Assembly: GCF_038502225.1 (NCBI RefSeq)
Contig: NC_091292.1
Location: 46,757,090 to 46,821,089, forward strand
Reading direction: 5' to 3'
Length of the DNA stretch: 64,000 nt
Source of the DNA: Cherax quadricarinatus
Taxonomy: Eukaryota; Arthropoda; Malacostraca; Decapoda; Parastacidae
Positions 13,701 to 23,900 of this stretch are shown one piece after another. Positions within the stretch are counted from its first letter, which is position 1. Each line of letters opens with the position of its first letter. A program made the translations under genes and the position numbers. Below the pieces are notes generated by a model that was not told the DNA's origin, ran no database searches, and worked only from the letters and a program-made list of their open reading frames with translations.

Positions 13701-14101
13701 CAGTCACTAGGTCAGTCAACACTGTCACTATTTCAATCATCACAGTCACCATTCCTGCCAACACTCAATAGTCCAGTTAACACAGTTAGTCTTCCTGTCA
13801 ACGAAGTCAATGTTGTAGTGAACAGTCACTTTTCCAACAAACACTGTCGTTATTCCAGTCAACATAGTCATTAATCCATTTGATACACTTTCTATCCTGG
13901 TTAACACATTTACTGTTACTGTCATTAGTTATTATACTAGGCAACACCGTCACTATTACAGCTAACAGTCATTTTTTTCAGTTAACACAGTCGCTCTTAC
14001 AACTAACAGTCAGTATTGCTGTCAACACTATCATTCTTACAACTAACAGTCAGTATTACAGTCATCACAGTTATTATCACAGTCAACACAGTCACTATTA
14101 A
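7741..14101. repeat. 21-bp tandem array (about 300 units), homogeneous left, degenerate right
   Basis: Unit of 21 bases, e.g. cactagttcagtcatcactg plus t; ACTAGT is palindromic. From 7,741 to about 10,260 units are close to one consensus with an A/T choice before gtcac. From 10,260 to 11,750 mixed units and internal duplications appear. From 11,750 to 13,670 a ccagtcaacacagtcactag type dominates, and from 13,670 to 14,101 only loose similarity remains. An irregular patch of shortened units lies at about 9,945-10,130. Because 21 is divisible by three, long frames of a seven-residue period (MTELVTV on the minus strand, SSLSLVQ and VTSSVIT on the plus strand) stay open. They occur in several frames and on both strands and are not genes. 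Confidence 0.97.
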
Positions 14102-15079
14102 ATTAAACACAAGAATTACCTCATATTTTTCCTGTTTGTATGAAAATACTCATTGAAATTTATTATTTACTGAGACGTCTCGTTTCCCGTCTTCAGTACA
14201 ATCCTAAGTTCTGTGATACAAAATACAAAGATCGCCCTTGTGTGCTAAAAGCATTCCTGTATGTCATTAACGCTGGAGCACTTCCATGCCTGATATCCCT
14301 CAAGGGCGGCCGCCCAACACAGGTCCACCTAGCAACCAGTCAGAGACCTTGAAGAAGCAACACAAGGCTGGGTAAACACATAGGTGCAAGCCGCATAGTT
14401 AACCAAAAGTGGAATAAATTTAGATGTAGGCCATTTCCAAACAAAAGTGGGCGAGGAAATAGTCAATATCACAGAGAGCGTTTAATGACTCTGATGATCA
14501 CAACACCAGAAGCCTGGTCTCAGACCAGCTCTACTCAACTGAAAAGGAAATATTACTGGGACAAGATCTTTTAAGGAGACAAGAAAGTAAACCGTGTTTT
14601 GAGTATATATTGAATGTGAAAAAGAGTTCACCTGACAAATAAGAAGATTAACATTTATATCAGAGTGTAGAATCTTTAACAGGATTCCGTTTCACTTACA
14701 GATGGTATTACATTAGTACCTTCCTGGATGGTTGTCTCTACCAGTCTACTGCGCAATACAGAAAAGTTCTTACATTTCCTCTGAGGTACATCGAAGTTGT
14801 GCTGGATAAGGTTACACTACGTTAACATATAAAAACGTTTGTTTACATGCAAATAAGGTAACTAAAAAATGGGCATGCGACTAGTATCGAGGAGGCAGAT
14901 AAACATAGAGATCTGTCAGATATGAATGTTTAAAACTGATGTCATAAACATGTTAAAGTACATTAATTTAAAGTACACTAAATTACAATACATTAATTTA
15001 CAGATCTATGAGGCACCAAAATATATCATAACACAACATTAGCATTAAACTTTAAAGATGGTTAGTGCCATGCTGTGAC
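14102..15079. other. Non-repetitive spacer
   Basis: Mixed-composition sequence. A plus-strand open frame at 14,140-14,352 (70 codons) resembles nothing I know. At about 14,500-14,530 an agaagcctggtctcagacca block weakly resembles the LINE tail seen near 780, which would make part of this a decayed LINE end. That is a weak inference. Otherwise nothing is recognised. Confidence 0.4.
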
Positions 15080-17730
15080 AACCAGTGAATAACTAGTGAC
15101 TTCAGGATACTTCCAGTACAACACAACCAGTGACTACTACTACCATCTTGAGGATAGTTCCAGTACTAGACAACCAGTGTCTACCACTACCATCTTCAGG
15201 ATAGTTCCAGTACAAGAAAACCAGTGACTACCACTACCATCTTGAGGATAGCTCCAGTACAACACAACCATTGACTACCACTACCATCTTCGAGATAGTT
15301 CCAGTACAACACAACAAGTGACTACCACTATCATCTTCAGGATAGTTCCAGTACAACACAACCGTTGACTACCAATACCATCTTTAAGATAGTTGCAGTA
15401 CAACACGACAATTGACTACTACTACCATCTTCGGAATAGTTCCAATACAAGTCAACCAGTGATTAACACTACCCTCTTCATGATAGTTTCAGTACAACAC
15501 AACCAGTGACTAACACCCTACCATCTTCAAGATAGTTCTACTACAAGACAACCAGTGACTATCTTCAGGATGGTTCCAGCACAACACAATCAGTGACTAC
15601 CACTACCATCTTCAGGATAGTTTCAGTACAACACACCCAGTGACTACCACTACCATCTTCAGGATAGTTCCAGTACAACACACCCAGTGACTATCACTAC
15701 CATCTTCGGGATAGTTCCAGTACAACACACCCAGTGACTACCACTACCATCTTCGGGATAGTTCCAGTACAACACAACCAGTGACTACCACTACCATCTT
15801 CAAGAGAGTTCTACTACAAGACAACCAATGACTATCTTCAAGATAGTTCCAGTACAAGGACAATCAGTGACTAACACTCTACCATCTTCAAGCTAGTTCC
15901 AGCACAACACAATCAGTGACTACCACTACCATCTTCAAGCTAGTTCCAGTACAACACAGCCAGTGACTACCACTACCATCTTCGGGATAGTTCCAGTACA
16001 ACACAGCCAGTGACTACCACTACCATCTTCAAGCTAGTTCCAGTACAACACAGCCAGTGACTACCACTACCATCTTCGGGATAGTTCCAGTACAACACAG
16101 CCAGTGACTACCACTACCATCTTCAAGCTAGTTCCAGTACAACACAGCCAGTGACTACCACTACCATCTTCGGGATAGTTCCAGTACAACACAGCCAGTG
16201 ACTACCACTACCATCTTCGGCATAGTTCCAGTACAACACAATCAGTGACTACCACTACCATCTTCGGGATAGTTCCAGTACAACACAGCCAGTGACTACC
16301 ACTACCATCTTCAAGCTAGTTCCAGTACAACACAGCCAGTGACTACCACTACCATCTTCGGGATAGTTCCAGTACAACACAGCCAGTGACTACCACTACC
16401 ATCTTCTGGATAGTTCCAGTACAACACAATCAGTGACTACCACTACCATCTTCGGGATAGTTCCAGTTTAACACAGCCAGTGACTACCACTACCATCTTC
16501 TGGATAGTTCCAGTGCAACACAATCAGTGACTACCACTACCATCTTCGGGATAGTTCCAGTACAACACAATCAGTGACTACCACTACCATCTTCGGGATA
16601 GTTCCAGTTTAACACAGCCAGTGACTACCACTACCATCTTCGGGATAGTTCCAGTGCAACACAATCAGTGACTACCACTACCATCTTCGGGATAGTTCCA
16701 GTACAACACAATCAGTGACTACCACTACCATCTTCGGGATAGTTCCAGTTTAACACAGCCAGTGACTACCACTACCATCTTCGGGATAGTTCCAGTGCAA
16801 CACCAGTGACTACCACTACCATCTCCGGGATAGTTCCAGTGAAACACAATCAGTGACTACCACTACCATCTTCGGGATAGTTCCAGTGCAACACAATCAG
16901 TGACTACCACTACCATCTTCGGGATAGTTCCAGTGCAACACAATCAGTGACTACCACTACCATCTTCGGGATAGTTCCAGTGCAACACAATCAGTGACTA
17001 CCACTACCATCTTCGGGATAGTTCCAGTACAACACAATCAGTGACTACCACTACCATCTTCGGGATAGTTCCAGTGCAACACAGTCAGTGACTACCACTA
17101 CCATCTTCGGGATAGTTCCAGTGCAACACAATCAGACTACCACTACCATCCAGTACAACACAATCAGTGACTACCACTACCATCTAGTTCTAGTTTAACA
17201 CAGCCAGTGACTACCACTACCATCTTCGGGATAGTTCCAGTGATCAGACTACCACTACCATCTTCGGGATAGTTCCAGTGCAACACAATCAGTGACTACC
17301 ACTACCATCTTCGGGATAGTTCCAGTGCAACACAATCAGTGACTACCACTACCATCTTCGGGATAGTTCCAGTACAACACAATCAGTGACTACCACTACC
17401 ATCTTCGGGATAGTTCCAGTGCAACACAGTCAGTGACTACCACTACCATCTTCGGGATAGTTCCAGTGCAACACAATCAGTGACTACCACTACCATCTTC
17501 GGGATAGTTCCAGTGCAACACAATCAGTGACTACCACTACCATCTTCGGGATAGTTCCGGTAGAACACAGCCAGTAACTACCACTACCATCTTCGGGATA
17601 GTTCCAGTGCAACACAATCAGTGACTACCACTACCATCTTCGGGATAGTTCCAGTGCAACACAGCCAGTAACTACCACTACCATCTTCGGGATAGTTCCA
17701 GTGCAACACAGTCAGTGACTAACACTCAAG
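15080..17730. repeat. 47-bp tandem array (about 56 units)
   Basis: Unit of 47 bases containing tgactaccactaccatcttc, gggatagttccagtgcaaca and caatcag; period measured at 16,921 to 16,968. The left third (15,080-15,900) is divergent, the right part is nearly uniform with linked variants (tacaacaca/tgcaacaca/tttaacaca; cagccag/caatcag). At 17,130-17,250 several units are shortened, flanked by matching blocks at about 17,030 and 17,377. 47 is not divisible by three, and no long frame runs through it. Confidence 0.96.
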
Positions 17731-18150
17731 TAAGGATGCGATGATACCAAAATTTTTACCGATACCGATACTGTTCCTATTTTTTTTAAATATTGTAATG
17801 ACTGTGTTCGGTATATAACGGAATGCTTATTACACAAATGTTATTAGATAACAGAAGAAAGTTAAATACTGAAGAACTTAATATCTCTGAGATGACAATG
17901 TCATTATTCATTATTATGAAAATACAAATTAAATAATGTTCAGTTGCATTAAATATGTAACCGATAATTTAAAACTTTAAAAATATTTGAAACCATAGAA
18001 AACGTACTATTTCGTAATAACTGATAATTCAGAATATAATATTATAATTCATTATTACACTAAATTAATTGCATCATTTCCATTACATAGTTTCTATTTC
18101 TTTAAACTTAGAAGGAAAACACAGAAAAATATAAAATATTTTTTTATTTT
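17731..18150. other. AT-rich spacer
   Basis: AT-rich sequence with stops in all frames and several short A or T runs; no element recognised. Confidence 0.5.
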
Positions 18151-18620
<470 letters not shown>

Positions 18621-20140
18621 TTATTTGTCCAGTGTATTATTAAATTCTTCCAAAATTCTATTAATTATAAATGGATCTAATTTATATAAACCAAAGGAAA
18701 TATTTATATTATTGTCAAAACTGCTTTTTATGAAACAAGATTCAATTATATTCCTGTCGACCATGGACTTGCTTGATACTACTTTCTCAACTTTTTGAAA
18801 ATCAATTGCATGGTTAAAATCTCTTACATGAATAAATAGAGCATTGGAATCTTGTCCAGTTCTAATGCTATATTTATGTTGTTTTAATCTTAGTTCGAGA
18901 TTTTTACCAGTTTGACCGTAATAAACTTTATCGCAAATTTTACAAGGAATCTTATAGACACATCCATCAGCATTTTGGGGGGAATTCTAAATCAAAAGTT
19001 TTTTTTACTGTATCAAGATTTTTGAATACAACTTTAATATTAAAAGTCTTAAGAAGAGAAGGCATATCAACCAAGTTTTCATGGTAAGGGAGAACCAACA
19101 TATTTTTAGTTGAATAAGGCTGGTTGTCCCTTTTTGGATTGTAAAAAGTATTTCTAGCAACTTTAAAAGATTTATCAATTACATTTCTTGGGTATTTTAA
19201 ATCATTACCTATTTCATAAATTTTGGATATTTCTTCATCTATGAACTCAGGACTACAAATTCGTAAAGCTCCCAAAAACAGTGATGAGAAAACAGACAGT
19301 TTGACTCTATCTTGATGCGAGGAATAATAGTGGACATAGGAACAGTTATTTGTAGGTTTTATGTAAATTTTAAATTTGAATTCATTATTACCCTTAATAA
19401 TTAAAACATCTAGAAAAGGCAATGAGTTATTTTCTTCAAACTCAACAGTAAAGCTTATAGAATGGGCTAAGCTATTTAATTTTCCAAGGAAATGGTGTAT
19501 ATCTACATTTTTGGGCATAAGACACAAAATATCATCAACATATCTGAACCATTTAGCTCTATTAGGGAGGATTGTGTTAAGCAACCTTGTTTCAAAAAAA
19601 TCCATGTATAGGTTACTAAGAACAGGTGAAAGAGGATTTCCCATTGCCATACCAAACTTCTGAGTGTAAAACTTATCATTAAATACAAATTTTGCATCAA
19701 CAATGCAAAATTTAATAAGTTTAATGATAGTAGGAACTGGCAATGGTAAATCATAGTTAACGAGTTCTTCAGATGAAAAACTTAATAAATCATCAACAGG
19801 AACTTTCGTAAACAAGGAAGTAACATCAAAACTAACCATGTTAAAATCATTTAAGTCAGTCAAGGAACTTAATTTATCAACCAAGTCTATGTTGTTTTTA
19901 ACATTAAAGTTAGAAATTTTGCCAACAATAGGGCTCAAAATATCAACAAGCCATTTTGATAATTTATATGAAACTGACCCTATGGAGCTAATAATTGGTC
20001 TGACTGGATTCCCTGGTTTGTGTGTTTTTATTAGTCCATACATGTAAGGTAAAGATGGATTAGTGGAAGTAAATTGTTTGACTAATTCATCTATGCCTTT
20101 CAGTAGAAGTTTTATTGTTTTATTGAAATTATTAAATTCT
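18621..20140 (-). pseudogene. PLE copy A: 5'-truncated reverse transcriptase plus GIY-YIG endonuclease
   Basis: In the 545-codon open frame running 20,604 down to 18,967, residues about 160-535 are a Penelope-type RT. KTHKPGNPVRPI is at 193-204, FDVTSLF at 259-265 (first catalytic Asp), GMAMGNPLSP at 318-327, YVDD at 355-358 (catalytic pair) and LPFLDV at 395-400. The usual N-terminal 200 or so residues before KTHK are missing. At an eight-T run (18,999-19,006 on the plus strand) the RT frame slips. The GIY-YIG domain follows in another frame to the stop at 18,621, with VYKIPCKICDKVYYGQTG, LELRLKQH and NIIESC as its Tyr, Arg and Glu blocks. In that frame a TAG replaces the AAG found in copy C just after the slip, so the copy is doubly broken. 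Correct domain order is RT then GIY-YIG. Confidence 0.9.
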
Positions 20141-20599
20141 TCCCAAATTCTATTAATTATAAATGGATCTAATTTATATAAACCAAAGGAAATATTCATA
20201 TTATTGTCAAAACTGCTTTTTATGAAACAAGATTCAATTATATTCCTGTCGACCATGGACTTGCTTGATACTACTTTCTCAACTTTTTGAAAATCAATTG
20301 GATGGTTAAAATCTCTTACATGAATAAATAGAGCATTGGAATCTTGTCCAGTTCTAATGCTATATTTATGTTGTTTTAATCTTAGTTCAAGACTTTTACC
20401 AGTTTGACCGTAATAAACTTTATCGCAAATTTTACAAGGAATCTTATAGACATATCCGTCAGCATTCTGGAGGTAATTCTTTATCAAAATTTTTTTATAC
20501 TGTATCAAGATTTTTAAATACAACTTTGGTATTAAAAGTCTTAAGAAGAGAAGGCATATCAAACAAGTTTTCATGGTAAGGGAGAACCAACATATTTTT
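20132..20599 (-). pseudogene. PLE copy B: RT tail plus GIY-YIG, fused to copy A
   Basis: Upstream (on the minus strand) of copy A. From 20,599 it begins in the RT C-terminus (LPYHENLFDMPSLLKT in its own frame), meets an in-frame TAA just after DTV where other copies read an A run, and continues with a complete GIY-YIG domain. That domain contains GYVYKIPCKICDKVYYGQTG, LELRLKQH, FIHVRDFNHPIDF and NIIESCFIK. It runs to LDPFIINRIWEEFNN at about 20,133, where it passes without a stop into copy A's RT. In copy A the same domain ends EEFNNTLDK and a stop, so the fusion point lies in the shared tttaataat. The first 45 or so codons of the long open frame here are an out-of-frame reading of the RT tail, so its ATG at 20,604 is not a real start. 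Confidence 0.88.
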
Positions 20600-21780
20600 A
20601 ACATGGTTAGTTTTGATGTTACTTCCTTGTTTACAAAAGTTCCTGTTGATGGTTTATTAAGTTTCCTATCTTAAGAACTCGTTAACTATGATTTACCATT
20701 GCCAGTTCCTACTATCATTAAACTTATTGAACTTTTTGCATTGTTGATGCAAAATTTGTTTTTAATGATAAGTTTTACACTCAGAAGTTTGGTATGGCAA
20801 TGGGAAATCCTCTTTCACCCATTCTTAGTAACCTATACATGGAATTTTTTTAAACAAGATTGCTTAACACAATCCTCCCTAATAGAGCTAAATGGTTCAG
20901 ATATGTTGATAGCATTTTGTGTCTTATGCCCAAGAATGTAGATATACACCATTTCCTTCGTAAATTAAATAGCTTAGCCCATTCTATAAACTTTACTGTT
21001 GAGTTTGAGGAAAAAAACTTATTGCCTTTTCTAGATGTTTTAATTATTAAGGGTAATAATGAATTCAAATTCAAAATTTACATAAAACCTACAAATAACT
21101 GTTCCTATGTCCACTATTATTCCTCGCATCAAGATAGAGTCAAACTGTCTGTTTTCTCATCAATGTTTTTGAGAGCTTTACGTGTTTGTAGTCCAGAGTT
21201 CATAGTTGAGAAAATATGAAAAATTTAGGAAATAGCTTATGATCTGAAGAACCCAAGAAGCGTAATTGATAAATCTTTTAAAGTTGCTAATAATACTTTT
21301 TACAATCCAAAAAGGGACAACCAGCCTTATTCAACTAAAAATATGTTGGTTCTCCCTTACCATGAAAACTTGGTTGATATGCCTTATCTTCTTAAAACTT
21401 TAAATGTCAAAGTTGCATTTAAAAATCTTGATACAGTAAAAAAACTTTTGATAAAGAATTCCCCCCAAAATGCTGACGGGTGTGTCTATAAGATTCCTTG
21501 TAAAATTTGCGATAAAGATTATTACGGTCAAACTGGTAATAGTCTCGAACTAAGATTAAAACAACATAAATATAGCATTAGAACTGGACAAGACTCCAAT
21601 GCTCTGTTTATTCATGTGGGAGATTTTAACCATCCAATTGATTTTCAAATGTTGAGAAAGTTGTATCAAACGAGTCCATGGTTGACAAAAATATAATTGA
21701 ATCTTGTTTCATAAAAAGCAGTTTTGACAATAATATGAACATTTCCTTTGGTTTATATAAATTAGATCCATTTATAATTA
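20600..21780 (+). pseudogene. PLE copy C: inverted partial copy, RT active site mutated
   Basis: Plus-strand copy starting inside the RT at NMVSFDVTSLFTKVP (about 20,600), so it is 5'-truncated relative to copy A. A stop and a frameshift lie at about 20,670-20,740. From 20,860 the frame is open through WFRYVDSILC, where the YVDD of copy A has become YVDS, destroying a metal-binding Asp. Two stops follow at about 21,219-21,231. The frame then runs RT tail to GIY-YIG without interruption (21,343-21,650) through a seven-A run that keeps frame, unlike copy A. A second frameshift at about 21,650 separates the last GIY-YIG block (NIIESCFIKSSFDNNMNISF). The coding similarity ends at LDPFII, about 21,780. 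Confidence 0.9.
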
Positions 21781-21923
21781 CCCTTTATGTGCCTTCCTTT
21801 GATGAATTACTTTTATTGTTCCTTGATTATGTAAGTAGTCACGAAAGCGCTTGGAATTTCACTATTCTTTCACAGTGATTGTCTTGCATATTCTGAAATC
21901 ATCTCTTTACTGTTATCTTATTG
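21781..21923 (+). other. Tail of PLE copy C
   Basis: After the coding part breaks off, about 40 bases of unrelated-looking sequence are followed by the conserved PLE end (ccttgattatgtaagtag, tcacgaaagcgcttgga). Then comes a segment with tttcacagtgattgtcttgc and atattctgaaatca that ends at a TA tract. The 3' untranslated region is much shorter than in copy A. The tttcacagtgattgtctt segment recurs at about 22,392-22,448. Confidence 0.75.
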
Positions 21924-21945
21924 CATATATATATATATATATATC

Positions 21946-22014
21946 AATAACAACACTGCGCTGGGAGCCAGTACAACATGGGTTCGAATCCTTGGCTAGC
22001 GCAGTGTTGTTATT
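21946..22014. repeat. 17-bp perfect inverted repeat with tRNA-like B-box in the loop
   Basis: Arms 21,946-21,962 (aataacaacactgcgct) and 21,998-22,014 are exact reverse complements around a 35-base loop. The loop contains ggttcgaatcc (21,981-21,991), a match to the pol III internal B-box/T-arm consensus. The element sits between two TA tracts. It looks like a fold-back piece of a tRNA-derived repeat rather than a tRNA gene, because no A-box or acceptor stem with tRNA geometry is present. Confidence 0.7.
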
Positions 22015-22038
22015 CATCAATACCACTCGTTCATGGTT

Positions 22039-22290
<252 letters not shown>

Positions 22291-22326
22291 ATATTCTGAA
22301 ATCACCTGTTTACTGTGATCTTATTG

Positions 22327-22899
<573 letters not shown>

Positions 22900-23110
22900 A
22901 GGGAACTGGGATTGTGGAATATGGGGATATCTTGAACCATGTAGTGACCGAAATGCATCTAGATTTATAGACAGTTACAACAGGGCTCGCTAGACTGCGT
23001 GGGAGTAAATGATACAATGGGGAAGTTAAAAGGTTGGGCCAGGAGGTAAGAATCAACCGCTGCAACCACATATAGGCAAGCGCAAACTAACGCACGCACG
23101 CATGCATGCA
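22900..23110 (+). repeat. Probable LINE 3' tail
   Basis: The block gttgggccaggaggtaagaa, then caaccgctgcaaccacat, followed shortly by a CA microsatellite, resembles the 3' end of a decapod LINE that I remember ending in a similar motif and a (CA)n-like tail. Identification is from memory only. Confidence 0.4.
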
Positions 23111-23120
23111 CCCCAATCCT

Positions 23121-23161
23121 ACACACACACACACACACACAATCACACACACAATCACACA
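23121..23161. repeat. (CA)n microsatellite with interruptions
   Basis: CA dinucleotide run of about 40 bases with two aatc interruptions, directly after the probable LINE tail. Confidence 0.93.
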
Positions 23162-23179
23162 CGTTCTCAAGGGCAACAG

Positions 23180-23900
23180 AAACAATGGGAAGACCGGAAG
23201 ATAAGAACGAGCCCTTGGTTCACCTAAAGGTGTAGAGAAACCTGAACTAAGGGTGCTAGAGAATGGAAAAGTATAGAAGACAAAAGATCCTGGTTAATAA
23301 GGAAATCAGTCGAAGGGCCAGAAACGAATTTACGTGGATAAGGAGGATGGCCCAGCGGCAATACGAATATGATACAGCATCAACAGCCAAATTTGACCCA
23401 AAGCTGTTGTACAGCCAGGAAAGCAACAGTCAAGGACCAGGTAATCAGCCTTAGAAAGGAAGGAGGGGAGATCACAAGAACCGACCAATTATGTGAAAAG
23501 CACAACACGAGATTTAAGAAAGTATTTTCAGAAGAGACAGAAAGGACTACAGCAAACCGCAATGGTAGGGTACACCAAGAAGGTGAAGAGGCTGCTAAGC
23601 GAACTAGATACCTAAGAGGCGGTGGGACCGGATATAATCTTTTCATGCGTCCAGGTAGAGGGAGAAGAGACACTTTGTGTGCCCCTAATGCTTCTTCAAA
23701 GCATCTATGGAAACAGGGAAACTACCTGACGTTCGGTAGACAGCAAATGTAGTCTCAGTTTTTAAGAAAGGAGACAGACAGGTAGCATTAAATTACAGAC
23801 CAGTGATACTGACATGTATAATATGCAAAACTTGTTTAATATCGAAAAGCTTATAAGGAAAACAATAATGGAGCAAATAGAAAGCAATGAGCCTATACAC
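23180..23900 (+). pseudogene. LINE ORF2 fragment, from the linker to the start of the RT domain
   Basis: Plus-strand frames give the Lys/Arg-rich linker upstream of a CR1/jockey-type RT: RRARNEFTWIRRMAQ and TASTAKFDPKLLYS at 23,263-23,450. They continue with TDQLCEKHNTRFKKVFSEET near 23,490. After frameshifts come VFKKGDRQVALNYRP-like bases (23,765-23,800) and IRKTIMEQIESNEPIHDA (23,850-23,900), which should lead into the QHGFR motif of the RT. The frame is broken at least three times. The element stops exactly where the 30/38-bp array starts, so the catalytic part is missing. Confidence 0.72.

Noticed and set aside
14140..14352. 70-codon plus-strand frame
   Set aside because: No recognisable motif, isolated, ordinary length for chance in this composition; kept only as a note in the spacer entry.
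18967..20604. A permuted (N-terminal GIY-YIG) PLE of the Naiad type
   Set aside because: The other copies in the window have RT before GIY-YIG, and the N-terminal domain can be traced to the end of a separate upstream copy with a different C-terminal junction.
20604..20604. ATG at 20,604 (minus strand) as the start of a PLE protein
   Set aside because: The first 45 or so codons from it are an out-of-frame reading of the RT C-terminus of copy B, whose own frame reads LPYHENLFDMP.
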